Source: Bacteroidota bacterium (GTDB lineage Bacteria > Bacteroidota > Bacteroidia > Cytophagales > Cyclobacteriaceae). Taken from it: a DNA stretch of 33,620 bases. Below, one piece after another: positions 1-7,319 of the stretch (its first letter is position 1; every line of letters begins with the position of its first letter). The DNA lies in the NCBI GenBank assembly GCA_016178785.1, contig JACOSO010000003.1:1-33620 (forward strand), written 5' to 3'. A program made the position numbers and the translations under genes. The notes beneath the pieces were generated by a model. The model saw only the letters and a program-made list of their open reading frames with translations. It made no database searches and was not told the DNA's origin.

Positions 1-83
1 GCTCTTTTTCTCAAACCAAAGTGATGAATGCAATCACGTTCAATTTGGGAGTCAATTTTGGAATAGTGAAAATCAGCAGGTAA
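1..83 (+). CDS. C-terminal end of an unidentified protein (partial, possibly outer-membrane beta-strand)
   Basis: The frame beginning at base 3 stays open to a TAA at 81-83 and reads as a short piece with alternating polar and hydrophobic residues (ending TFNLGVNFGIVKISR). That pattern resembles the last strand of an outer-membrane barrel. A convincing intrinsic terminator follows 28 bases later on the same strand, which supports a gene ending here. A second frame is also open to 91 but reads less like protein. The rest of the gene lies outside the window, so no function is assigned. Confidence 0.35.
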   Translation, partial: SFSQTKVMNAITFNLGVNFGIVKISR

Positions 84-110
84 AAAGATAGTTGTTTGTT
101 TGTGTGTTTT

Positions 111-138
111 AAAGACGGCCCAGGTGTCGTCTTTTTTT
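111..138 (+). terminator. Rho-independent terminator
   Basis: A perfect 7-bp stem (AAAGACG at 111-117, CGTCTTT at 128-134) encloses a 10-nt loop and runs into an uninterrupted T tract to 138. It is oriented to end transcription of the gene entering from the left edge, just before the convergent pcm gene. Confidence 0.8.
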
Positions 139-170
139 ATTCACACCGCCTTGAGACTGACTTCTGAACT

Positions 171-821
171 TTAAGAACCCCACCCGCTCTCTCCAAGCAG
201 CGGCACAAAAGAAAAATTATCAAATTCTTCTTTGAGGTACTTATCTCCACGCTTGGTGAACTTTACCATTTTCTGCGATTCGCGGTTGCCTACGGGTATG
301 ATCATAATGCCGCCTTCGTTGAGTTGATCGAGTAAGGCTTGAGGAACAACAGGGGCACCCGCTGTCACAATAATCTTATCGAATGGAGCTTTGGCTGGAA
401 GTCCTTTTGATCCATCGCCAAAAAAGAAGAAGGGTTTATAGCCAAGTGCGGGCAAAAAGCCTTTGGCCAGCTCATAAAGTTTGCGGTTGAACTCAATGGT
501 GTAAACTTTGGCGCCCATTTCCATGAGCACAGCGGCCTGGTAGCCGGAGCCCGTGCCTACTTCCAGAATTTTGTCATTTGGCTTTACGTGGAGCTTTTCG
601 CTTTGGAAGGCAACCGTGTAGGGTTGGGAGATTGTCTGCCCTTCCCCGATAGGGAAAGCCTTGTCTTCATAGGCATGTACGAGCAGGGCATCCTCAAAAA
701 ACACGTGCCTGGGCACTTTTGCTATTGCTGCCAAAACTGCCTCGTCTTTTATGCCTTTTAGGCGCAGTTTTTTGACCAGTTTATTGCGTAATCCGCGCTG
801 CTTATAATTGTCCTCAATCAT
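171..821 (-). CDS. pcm: Protein-L-isoaspartate O-methyltransferase
   Basis: SAM-dependent methyltransferase that methylates L-isoaspartyl residues in damaged proteins so they can revert to aspartate; cytosolic. The protein shows the family hallmarks: VPRHVFFEDAL near the N-terminus, PIGEGQTISQPYTVA, and the SAM-binding glycine motif ILEVGTGSGYQAAVL, followed by the IIVTAGAP stretch. I place the start at the internal Met (MIEDNYKQRGLR, 216 aa), because relatives begin with this kind of sequence. An upstream in-frame ATG at 854 would add 11 residues that do not look family-like. It is convergent with the gene at the left edge and is separated from the transketolase gene behind it by about 190 bases. 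Confidence 0.93.
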   Translation of the reverse strand: MIEDNYKQRGLRNKLVKKLRLKGIKDEAVLAAIAKVPRHVFFEDALLVHAYEDKAFPIGEGQTISQPYTVAFQSEKLHVKPNDKILEVGTGSGYQAAVLMEMGAKVYTIEFNRKLYELAKGFLPALGYKPFFFFGDGSKGLPAKAPFDKIIVTAGAPVVPQALLDQLNEGGIMIIPVGNRESQKMVKFTKRGDKYLKEEFDNFSFVPLLGESGWGS

Positions 822-982
822 TGAAAATGCCCATTTCTGCTTAAAAAAAGGCATTATTTAGTTTAAAATAAAGTTTTTTATAATTCTTAGGAAAATTGAA
901 TCCTATCCTTCTACTTTGGGGTTCTCTAAAGCACGGTAAAACCTATTTTGCCATAGCGTTAAAACTGTGCAACCTGATCCCG

Positions 983-1012
983 CAGTAGGAGTGGTAAAAC
1001 CACCCACTACTG
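983..1012. repeat. Imperfect inverted repeat downstream of the transketolase C subunit
   Basis: CAGTAG (983-988) pairs with CTACTG (1007-1012), and inside it GTGGT (991-995) pairs with ACCAC (999-1003) across a 3-nt loop, with a small internal bulge. It lies just past the stop of the minus-strand gene ending at 1046. No T tract follows, so it may be a 3'-end stabilising hairpin rather than a classical terminator. Confidence 0.4.
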
Positions 1013-1045
1013 TAGGGGCAGGTAACTAACCACCCCCAAAAAGAC

Positions 1046-2002
1046 TCACTTTTTCCTCTGGATTACCTTCTTTACGGCTTCTATAATATTGTCCGGACCG
1101 AGCCCATATTTTTTCAACAGCGCTGTCGGGGTGCCGCTCTCGCCAAAGCTGTCGTTTACGGCTACCATTTCTAAAGGCATGGGCGAATGGCGAACCAGCA
1201 CCTGTGCAACAGCGTCACCAAGGCCGCCATTGATCTGATGCTCTTCACAAGTCACGGCACATTTTGTCTTTTGAACTGATTCGAGAATTGCCTCTACATC
1301 CAAAGGTTTGATCGTATGAATATTGATGACCTCGGCACTGATTCCTTGTGCCGCTAATTTCTCTTCTGCTTCAATTGCATTCCAAACCAGGTGGCCACAG
1401 GCGAAAATGGTAACATCCTTTCCTTCGATCATCTTATCTGCTTTCCCGATAGTAAAAGGTCTATCTGGCGCTGTGAAGATAGGCCAGCTCGGACGACCGA
1501 ATCTTAAATAAGCAGGACCAACATGTTTTCCGAGAGCGAGTGTTGCTAATCTCGTTTGATTGTAATCGCAAGGTACGATCACCGTCATGCCCGGCAACAT
1601 TTTCATCATGCCTATGTCTTCCAGGATTTGATGCGTGGCTCCGTCTTCACCCAAAGTTACTCCTGCATGTGAAGCACAAATTTTTACATTCTTTCCAGAG
1701 TACGCTATCGACTGACGGATCTGATCGTAAACACGGCCTGTAGAGAAGTTAGCGAACGTTCCCGTAAAAGGAATTTTCCCTCCGATGGTCATACCTGCAG
1801 CGAGACCCATCATGTTTGCTTCCGCAATTCCTACTTGAAAAAAACGATCAGGAAAGTCTTTTTTGAAGGCATCCATTTTTAATGAGCCCGTAAGGTCAGC
1901 GCACAGGCCTACTACATTCTCATTTTGTTTACCCAATTCATGAAGCCCCACTCCGAAGCCTGAACGCGTGTCTTTTTTCTCAGTGAAAGTGTACTTGGTC
2001 AT
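1046..2002 (-). CDS. Transketolase, C-terminal subunit
   Basis: The pyrimidine-binding plus C-terminal half of a two-subunit transketolase (318 aa). It should act with the product of the gene at 2245-3096 to move two-carbon ketol units between sugar phosphates in the pentose phosphate pathway, using thiamine diphosphate. Visible motifs: the conserved Glu in VGIAEANMMGLAAG, which activates the cofactor, and the C-terminal domain around CEEHQINGGLGDAVAQVL. Both halves are on the minus strand with the N subunit upstream, but 242 nt separate them, so they may not share one transcript. Split transketolases of about 280 plus 310 aa are an established arrangement in various bacteria and archaea. Separation from a 1-deoxyxylulose-5-phosphate synthase-like function rests on overall similarity only. 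Confidence 0.9.
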   Translation of the reverse strand: MTKYTFTEKKDTRSGFGVGLHELGKQNENVVGLCADLTGSLKMDAFKKDFPDRFFQVGIAEANMMGLAAGMTIGGKIPFTGTFANFSTGRVYDQIRQSIAYSGKNVKICASHAGVTLGEDGATHQILEDIGMMKMLPGMTVIVPCDYNQTRLATLALGKHVGPAYLRFGRPSWPIFTAPDRPFTIGKADKMIEGKDVTIFACGHLVWNAIEAEEKLAAQGISAEVINIHTIKPLDVEAILESVQKTKCAVTCEEHQINGGLGDAVAQVLVRHSPMPLEMVAVNDSFGESGTPTALLKKYGLGPDNIIEAVKKVIQRKK

Positions 2003-2098
2003 GCTGTTCTGTTAATGTCTTGTTAAACCTTAGAAATACCCCAAATTGTTTTCAACCTCGGGGAACTATTGCCGTAAAATGAATTCAAAACCAAACTC

Positions 2099-2188
2099 AT
2101 GGAGGGAACAAAAACTGTTGATGGTAAACTGCTTATCTTGATCATCATTGCATTGCTAATGGCTATTGTTCCCTGGTTTTTCTTCTGA
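2099..2188 (+). CDS. Small single-pass membrane protein (29 aa), unrecognised
   Basis: An ATG at 2099 opens a 29-codon frame to TGA at 2186-2188. After a short polar head (MEGTKTVDGK) the rest is one hydrophobic helix ending in PWFFF, long enough to span a membrane. It lies on the plus strand between the two minus-strand transketolase genes, and a symmetric hairpin follows 18 bases after its stop. I do not recognise a family. The clean head/helix architecture and the hairpin favour a real gene; the short length and lack of an obvious promoter or ribosome site argue for caution. Confidence 0.5.
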   Translation: MEGTKTVDGKLLILIIIALLMAIVPWFFF

Positions 2189-2203
2189 CTTAGGCCTCAT
2201 CCT

Positions 2204-2232
2204 AAATCCTTCTCCACCTTGAGAAGGACTTT
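2204..2232. terminator. Bidirectional hairpin between smORF and transketolase N subunit
   Basis: TCCTTCTC (2207-2214) and GAGAAGGA (2221-2228) form a perfect 8-bp stem around CACCTT, extended by AAA/TTT after a one-base bulge. It sits between the convergent ends of the plus-strand smORF (2188) and the minus-strand transketolase gene (2245), so it could serve both. The T tracts are short, hence moderate confidence. Confidence 0.5.
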
Positions 2233-2244
2233 AAAGTAAAGTGT

Positions 2245-3096
2245 TTAGTAATCACCGATTGTTTCTTCAAGTTGAGCTAACGCTTTTTTCAGCTCTTCGT
2301 CATTAGGCGCAACCCCGTGCCACTTGTGCGAACCCATCATGTAATCAACACCAAAGCCCATCACAGTTCTCATCAGGTTCATCACCGGCTTTCCTTTGCC
2401 CGTTTGTGATTTTGCTTTTTCAATTCCCGAAATGACTTCCTCGATTTTATTTCCATCGAATTCATTGACGATCCAGCCAAATGCTTCCCACTTGGCTTTC
2501 AAATCCATCAGGGAAAGGATTTTATCTACCGGTCCATCAATCTGCTGGCCGTTGTAATCTATTGTTGCGATAAGGTTATCTATTTTATTGTGAGCTGCGT
2601 ACATCGATGCTTCCCAAATCTGTCCTTCTTGTTGCTCACCATCACCCATCAGTACAAAAACAGTTTGGCTGTCTTTGTTCAGTTTTTTTACCTGCGCAGC
2701 ACCGATCGCGGCCGACAAGCCCTGACCAAGCGAACCTGAAGCAATGCGAACCCCAGGCAGATGCTCATGTGTAGCCGGGTGACCTTGTAATCTTGAATTG
2801 ATTTGCCTGAAAGTAGCCAGCTCTTTCGTATCGAAGTAACCTGACCTTGCAAGAGTAGCATACCAAACGGGAGAAATGTGGCCATTAGACAAAAAGAACA
2901 GGTCTTCTCCAACGCCATTCATATTAAATTTCGGGTCGTGCTTGAGAAAATGAAAGTAGAGCGCCACAAAAAAATCAGTACATCCAAGCGATCCACCGGG
3001 GTGCCCGCTTTGGCAGGCATGAACCATACGCACGATGTCTCTGCGGATTTGTGTAGCTAATTTCTTTAAATGGACGAGGTCAGGTTGATTAGGCAT
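2245..3096 (-). CDS. Transketolase, N-terminal subunit
   Basis: Thiamine-diphosphate-binding half of a two-subunit transketolase (283 aa). The GDG...N cofactor/magnesium motif is clear in MGDGEQQEGQIWEA followed by IATIDYNGQQIDG. Other hallmarks are CQSGHPGGSLGCTDFFVALYF near the N-terminus, GHISPVWYATLA, the GSLGQGLSAAIG glycine loop, and MGSHKWHGVAPN at the end. It is expected to pair with the C subunit at 1046-2002. The start ATG at 3096 matches the usual N-terminus of this subunit. A near-consensus promoter element (TAAGTTTA) lies shortly upstream. Confidence 0.92.
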   Translation of the reverse strand: MPNQPDLVHLKKLATQIRRDIVRMVHACQSGHPGGSLGCTDFFVALYFHFLKHDPKFNMNGVGEDLFFLSNGHISPVWYATLARSGYFDTKELATFRQINSRLQGHPATHEHLPGVRIASGSLGQGLSAAIGAAQVKKLNKDSQTVFVLMGDGEQQEGQIWEASMYAAHNKIDNLIATIDYNGQQIDGPVDKILSLMDLKAKWEAFGWIVNEFDGNKIEEVISGIEKAKSQTGKGKPVMNLMRTVMGFGVDYMMGSHKWHGVAPNDEELKKALAQLEETIGDY

Positions 3097-3199
3097 GAGA
3101 GAAATTTGCGCGAAGATATAAACTTAGACGAAACGTCAGGTACTAGGCATTGGGCATTAGGAAAATAAATTTTGTCCACCTCGCCCTCGTTCCTCGGAC

Positions 3200-3225
3200 A
3201 CCCGTTCCGGTGGAAGGGAATGGGT
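3200..3225. repeat. Inverted repeat downstream of the peroxiredoxin gene
   Basis: ACCCGTTCC (3200-3208) pairs with GGAATGGGT (3217-3225) with a single G-T wobble on the plus strand, around an 8-nt loop. It lies immediately past the stop of the minus-strand peroxiredoxin gene (3231). There is no strong T tract, so a terminator role is only possible. Confidence 0.4.
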
Positions 3226-3230
3226 TGAGG

Positions 3231-3803
3231 TTATTTCCTCTTCTTTTTTGCTGCTTTTTTAGGGGTCGATTTCTTTGCAAGCTTGGCTGATTTTTTCGCA
3301 GGGGTTTTTTTTGCAGGCTTTGACGAATTCGTTTTTAAAGGAGCGGTATTTCCTAAAATCTGGGCCGCGTGATTTTGGGTGTCTACTTTTCCGATGATTC
3401 CGATGATGTCGGCAATTTTCCCGTTTTCAATGATGTATGTAACACGAGCCGTGCCCATGTATTTGCGTCCATACATCGATTTTTCAATCCAGGTTCCATA
3501 TTTATTGTGAACCGAAAGATCCGTATCAGCCAGCAGACGAAAAGGTAACTTCTCTTTCTCGATGAATTTGCGATGCATTTTTTCATCGTCTTTGCTTACG
3601 CCTAGCACTTCGTATCCTTGTTTCTGCAGTACTTTATAGTTGTCTCTCAAATTGCAGGCTTCGGCAGTGCAACCAGGGGTCATGTCTTTCGGATAGAAAT
3701 AGAGAACCACTTTTTTTTCAGCAAAGTCAGAGAGTTTAACTTCTTTGCCATCCTGATCTTTTGTGATGAAGTCGGGGGCCTTGTCGCCAATGCTTAGAGC
3801 CAT
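3231..3803 (-). CDS. bcp: Peroxiredoxin, PrxQ/Bcp type, with Lys-rich C-terminal tail
   Basis: Thiol peroxidase reducing hydrogen peroxide and organic peroxides. The peroxidatic Cys is C45 in [11 protein letters not shown], with C50 five residues later as the likely resolving Cys of the PrxQ class. The thioredoxin-fold core occupies roughly residues 1-152. The protein then continues for nearly 40 residues in a Lys/Ala/Pro-rich tail ([17 protein letters not shown] and so on to KKKRK) resembling histone H1 or bacterial histone-like tails, which ordinary Bcp proteins of about 150 aa lack. It starts two bases after the stop of the M23 peptidase gene, so it is the third gene of a minus-strand operon (FAH enzyme, peptidase, peroxiredoxin). 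The tail might bind nucleic acid or an acidic surface; that is inference. Confidence 0.92.
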   Translation of the reverse strand: MALSIGDKAPDFITKDQDGKEVKLSDFAEKKVVLYFYPKDMTPGCTAEACNLRDNYKVLQKQGYEVLGVSKDDEKMHRKFIEKEKLPFRLLADTDLSVHNKYGTWIEKSMYGRKYMGTARVTYIIENGKIADIIGIIGKVDTQNHAAQILGNTAPLKTNSSKPAKKTPAKKSAKLAKKSTPKKAAKKKRK

Positions 3804-3805
3804 GA

Positions 3806-5743
3806 TTAAAGGATTTTTTGTTTGTAGCTATTTTCGTTACCTGAGCGATCGGTCACTTTGAGCTCAAAGTCGCCTTTCAGCGGTTTGGTTTTATCGATTC
3901 GTTCGGATTGCAATATGCCTGTTTTGTAATCGTATTTCATCAGCAGCCATTCGCCATTGATGGTTGCTTCATACTTTTCAATTCCTGACAAATTATCCCT
4001 GATGCGGAAACGCGCGTTAAGCGAATTGCAATAAATCCGATAGATGGATGGCGGTATAGAATCTTTCAGCAACACAAAATCACCAAGCTCTGTGGTTGTG
4101 AATTTCATCTTGCCATCCTCCCAATGACCTCCAACATATTCATTTACTTTTCCTTCTGTGTGATAGACAGCGGTCTTGGAGTTATTGATATCCTGTTTTA
4201 GTTGTTTGAAGGTGACCTCGATCGTGTCATTGAGTGGTTCTGTTGTGCGGCCGATAGAAAATACTTCTGAGCCGTTCTTTTCTTCTTTAACAAAGTGCAG
4301 ATAAAGCGTGTCGTACAAGCTGTTCTTATGAAAACGAATGTCGGCCCAATCGCTATAGAAGGTATGCTCTGTTTTTGGCGAAATCTCATCGGCAATATTA
4401 AAGTGAATCATTCCATTGCAAGCCTGAGCCGAGTCCGGAATGATTTTCTTTAAATTGATCAAAAATACTTGTAGACCATTGCCTTCATAGGTGGGATCAA
4501 CGGCTACAGCCGTTCCTTTTTCGTAAATAACAATTTTGCTTTTGGCTGCGCACATCCTCACTTGCAACGACAAAACATTTCCATCGATTTCATAATCGAA
4601 TGGTTTTGCTATTGGAGTTAACGCTGTTGACCTTCTCGATTTTTCGGGAATCAATTTTAATTTGACATGGCTTTCGTTTCCATAGGTGTCCCTCAGATTG
4701 ATTTGAATGTTGGAGGGCTTATCCGTGATGGTTATTTCCCCACTATCAACCCCGCTTTCGTAATACCTTAAAGGGTTGCCATTGTCAATATATAACTTAT
4801 TGAACCGGAGCCCCCGTGTTTTCAACGTTTGATAATTCATGAGCGCAACGATATCGCTAGTTTCAAAGAAATTTACTTTATCGATTTTTTGAGAGAAGAT
4901 CTTCTCGCTGTCGGTCAGCATTTCAATTTGGTTGATGCCGCATCGAAAACCTGAAAAGTTCATTCGATCGAATGCAAGTGTTTCTATTCCTATTTTCCCT
5001 TTCACGTGAATGGGCATGGGCAAAAAATAGTCGTTGCCATTGCGAAGCAGGAAATATTCTACGCGTCCGTATTTTCCGTTGATGCGCGAATTGATGTTGA
5101 GGGTTTTCAATGCAATTTTTTGCACAACAGGAGGAAGGTCATCTTTTATTTCATCGAAATTGAATTTCAATGGGTTGAGTGCTTCGTTGCTGCTATCGCG
5201 AATTTCAAAATGCAAATGAGGCCCTGCCGACCCCCCCGTGTTTCCAACAAACCCAATAGTATCACCTTGACTGATCGGAAATTGTTCAGATGAAAATTCC
5301 AGATTGATTTCAAATGATTTTTGCTCGTACTGTTTTTTCAAAATGTAATCAGCCACTTTGCCTTTGAACTGATCAAGGTGCGCGTACACCGACATGTTTC
5401 CATCGGGGTGGGTGAGGAACAATGCATTTCCATATCCGTAGGCACTGATGCTTGCATAAGAAACATATCCGCGCTGTGTGGCACGAACAGGCATGCCGAT
5501 AGAGTTGTTGGTGCGGATGTCAATGCCGGCATGAAAGTGCGTGTTGCGCAATTCGCCCATGGTGCCGGTGAGTGAATTTTGTTTTCCCGGGTTGATGGGG
5601 AAGAGGTAAGATTCATCAATCGAGTTTGTCGATAAAATCTTTTTCTCCGGACTCAACTGAGCCTGCGCGAAAAGAGACACCAGCAGGCAAAGGGTCAACA
5701 GAAAGTTATTTAACCTCAAACTCAAGCAGTTTTTCATTTTCAA
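3806..5743 (-). CDS. Exported M23-family metallopeptidase with long C-terminal extension
   Basis: Secreted or periplasmic zinc endopeptidase of the LytM/M23 type, expected to cut peptidoglycan cross-links. Residues 1-29 form a signal peptide ending AQAQ. The catalytic domain shows HxxxD (H71, D75 in [11 protein letters not shown]), the YAHLD motif around 120-124, and HxH (H176, H178 in [10 protein letters not shown]), so zinc ligands are intact. The remaining 450 residues are beta-rich and unrecognised, with a possible Ig-like end ([17 protein letters not shown], then [14 protein letters not shown]). The start lies within the end of the upstream FAH-family gene: the first ATG gives a 38-nt overlap, a second ATG two codons later 32 nt. 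The peroxiredoxin gene follows after two bases. Confidence 0.9.
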   Translation of the reverse strand: MKMKNCLSLRLNNFLLTLCLLVSLFAQAQLSPEKKILSTNSIDESYLFPINPGKQNSLTGTMGELRNTHFHAGIDIRTNNSIGMPVRATQRGYVSYASISAYGYGNALFLTHPDGNMSVYAHLDQFKGKVADYILKKQYEQKSFEINLEFSSEQFPISQGDTIGFVGNTGGSAGPHLHFEIRDSSNEALNPLKFNFDEIKDDLPPVVQKIALKTLNINSRINGKYGRVEYFLLRNGNDYFLPMPIHVKGKIGIETLAFDRMNFSGFRCGINQIEMLTDSEKIFSQKIDKVNFFETSDIVALMNYQTLKTRGLRFNKLYIDNGNPLRYYESGVDSGEITITDKPSNIQINLRDTYGNESHVKLKLIPEKSRRSTALTPIAKPFDYEIDGNVLSLQVRMCAAKSKIVIYEKGTAVAVDPTYEGNGLQVFLINLKKIIPDSAQACNGMIHFNIADEISPKTEHTFYSDWADIRFHKNSLYDTLYLHFVKEEKNGSEVFSIGRTTEPLNDTIEVTFKQLKQDINNSKTAVYHTEGKVNEYVGGHWEDGKMKFTTTELGDFVLLKDSIPPSIYRIYCNSLNARFRIRDNLSGIEKYEATINGEWLLMKYDYKTGILQSERIDKTKPLKGDFELKVTDRSGNENSYKQKIL

Positions 5744-6320
5744 TGTAACCTGTCAATTTATTTCCAATACTCACGGGGCCAACACCTTTGGGCGTTCCCG
5801 TAAAAATTAAATCGCCTGTACGAAGAGTAAAAAACTTAGATAAATAAGAAATGATGTAATTAAAGCTAAAAAGCATCAGGCTGGTATTGCCTTGCTGCTT
5901 CACTGAACCATCTAATTCCAGTTTAAAATTGATGTCGCCCAGATTTTTGAATTCAGCTACCGGAATGAATTTATCAGATAATGGTGCAGAGCTGTTAAAT
6001 CCTTTGGCAATATCCCAGGGTAATCCTTTTTCTTTAGCTTTTTGCTGCAGATCGCGGGCCGTGAAGTCGATGCCGAGACCGATCGAGTCAAAATATTTGC
6101 CTGCAAATTTCTCTTCGATGTTTTTTCCTTCTTTGCTGATTTTCAATACGAGTTCGATCTCGTGATGAATATCTTTCGAAAAGTCAGGATAATAAAATGG
6201 TGAACCGTTTTTCAGGATGGCCGTGTCAGGCTTGGTGAAAATCACAGGCTCTTCCGGACGCTCGTTGTTCAGTTCTTTGATGTGCTCAACATAATTTCTC
6301 CCGATCGCAAAAATTCGCAT
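5706..6320 (-). CDS. Fumarylacetoacetate hydrolase-family protein (FAHD1-like)
   Basis: Single-domain FAH-fold enzyme (204 aa), similar in length and motifs to FAHD1-type acylpyruvases/oxaloacetate decarboxylases. The metal site is visible as HHEIELVL (acidic ligands) and a downstream acidic residue in GIDFTARDLQQKAKEKGLPW, followed by KGFNSSAPLS and LIFTGTPKGVG, the family's C-terminal signature. The exact substrate cannot be read from sequence. It is the first gene of the minus-strand run FAH, M23 peptidase, peroxiredoxin and overlaps the peptidase start. A promoter element TAACTTTG is found 15 bases before the start codon. Confidence 0.9.
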   Translation of the reverse strand: MRIFAIGRNYVEHIKELNNERPEEPVIFTKPDTAILKNGSPFYYPDFSKDIHHEIELVLKISKEGKNIEEKFAGKYFDSIGLGIDFTARDLQQKAKEKGLPWDIAKGFNSSAPLSDKFIPVAEFKNLGDINFKLELDGSVKQQGNTSLMLFSFNYIISYLSKFFTLRTGDLIFTGTPKGVGPVSIGNKLTGYIENEKLLEFEVK

Positions 6321-6335
6321 AAGAATGGTTTGTTA

Positions 6336-6343
6336 CAAAGTTA
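6336..6343 (-). promoter_or_regulatory. Bacteroidota -7 promoter element for the FAH/M23/Prx operon
   Basis: The minus strand reads TAACTTTG here, an exact match to the Bacteroidota TAnnTTTG element, 15 bases upstream of the ATG at 6320. I see no well-spaced TTTG at -33, so this is a half-supported promoter. Confidence 0.45.
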
Positions 6344-6388
6344 GAAAATATGAGAGGAATTATATGCATTCCCGCGTGGCCAAAAATA

Positions 6389-6418
6389 TTTGAAGTCCAC
6401 CTTCGTTTGTTAAATTTG
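6389..6418 (+). promoter_or_regulatory. Bacteroidota-type promoter for the M48 protease gene
   Basis: TTTG at 6389-6392 and TAAATTTG at 6411-6418 are separated by 18 bases, close to the consensus TTTG-N19/20-TAnnTTTG. Transcription would begin near 6424, sixteen or so bases before the ATG at 6440. This argues against the in-frame ATG at 6350, which would lie upstream of the transcript start. Confidence 0.65.
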
Positions 6419-6439
6419 CAAGACTTAAAAACACAGGTT

Positions 6440-7240
6440 ATGAAGCTCTTAAAATCAATTTCAATATTAGTTGTCATTCTGATCATTCACTCCTGCGCCA
6501 CCGTGCCAGTTACTGGCCGAAGACAACTTGATCTGGTTTCCAGTTCAGAGATTAATACGATGTCCGCCACGCAATATCAGGAAGTGATCAGGAAAGGCCC
6601 GCTTTCAACTAATGTTGAGCAAACAGAAATGATCAAGCGTGTGGGTAAGCGCATTCAAGGTGCCGTAGAACAATATATGACACTTAAGGGCTGGAGCAAT
6701 CAACTCGCAGGGTTCAACTGGGAATTCAACCTGATTCAGGATGACAAGACCGTAAACGCCTGGTGCATGCCTGGCGGCAAGGTTGCTTTCTACACCGCCA
6801 TACTTCCCATATGCAAAGATGAAAACGGAATTGCTGTTGTAATGGGCCACGAAGTTGCACACGCAATTGCCAACCACGGTCGCGAGCGCATGAGTCAGGG
6901 ATTGCTTGAGCAGTTTGGTTTAGGAACACTTAGTGCCGCCATGGGCCAGAACCCTTCTGCCACCAGCCAAATATTTATGCAAGCCATCGGTATGGGTTCG
7001 AATATTGGTATGCTGAAATTCTCTCGCCAGCATGAATCAGAGGCTGACCATATCGGCTTAATCTTTATGTCGATGGCAGGTTATGATCCGAATCTTGCTC
7101 CGGCATTTTGGAAACGGATGATGGAAATGAATAAGGGAGAAAAACCACCGGAATTTTTAAGCACGCACCCATCAGATGAAACACGAATCAAAGATCTGGA
7201 GAGCTGGATGCCTGAGGCAATGGGGTATTATAAGAAGTAA
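6440..7240 (+). CDS. M48-family zinc metalloprotease, predicted lipoprotein
   Basis: Exported M48 (Ste24/HtpX/BepA-like) endopeptidase of 266 aa, probably periplasmic and membrane-anchored, with a likely role in envelope protein quality control. The N-terminus MKLLKSISILVVILIIHSC is a lipoprotein-type signal with candidate lipidated C19. The catalytic motif HEVAH is at 137-141 and the third ligand falls in HESEADHIG, so the active site is intact; FLSTHPSDETRI near the C-terminus is typical of the family. A longer reading from 6350 is rejected because its first 30 residues precede the signal peptide and the promoter. It is monocistronic and convergent with the serine biosynthesis gene. Confidence 0.93.
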   Translation: MKLLKSISILVVILIIHSCATVPVTGRRQLDLVSSSEINTMSATQYQEVIRKGPLSTNVEQTEMIKRVGKRIQGAVEQYMTLKGWSNQLAGFNWEFNLIQDDKTVNAWCMPGGKVAFYTAILPICKDENGIAVVMGHEVAHAIANHGRERMSQGLLEQFGLGTLSAAMGQNPSATSQIFMQAIGMGSNIGMLKFSRQHESEADHIGLIFMSMAGYDPNLAPAFWKRMMEMNKGEKPPEFLSTHPSDETRIKDLESWMPEAMGYYKK

Positions 7241-7250
7241 TTCAAGGTCA

Positions 7251-7308
7251 AGATTCAAAATTCAAAAAAATCCCACCAAGGAGAGATTAGATTTTGAATT
7301 TTAAATCT
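7251..7308. terminator. A/T-rich inverted repeat between convergent genes
   Basis: AGATTCAAAATTCAAAA (7251-7267) and TTTTGAATTTTAAATCT (7292-7308) are inverted copies with one mismatch around a 24-nt spacer. The repeat fills the gap between the convergent M48 and serine biosynthesis genes. A role as bidirectional terminator is plausible, but the stem is entirely A/T-rich; TTCAAAATTC-type words may also be a dispersed element. Confidence 0.5.
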
Positions 7309-7319
7309 CGAATTTGGAA

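Noticed and set aside
967..1029. Open frame with repetitive Val/Pro/Thr reading over the hairpin after the transketolase gene
   Set aside because: There is no ATG start, only a GTG, and the apparent repetitiveness is produced by the inverted repeat itself.
6350..6439. N-terminal extension of the M48 protease from the ATG at 6350
   Set aside because: The extension precedes the lipoprotein signal and lies largely upstream of, or inside, the promoter at 6389-6418, so it would not be in the transcript.
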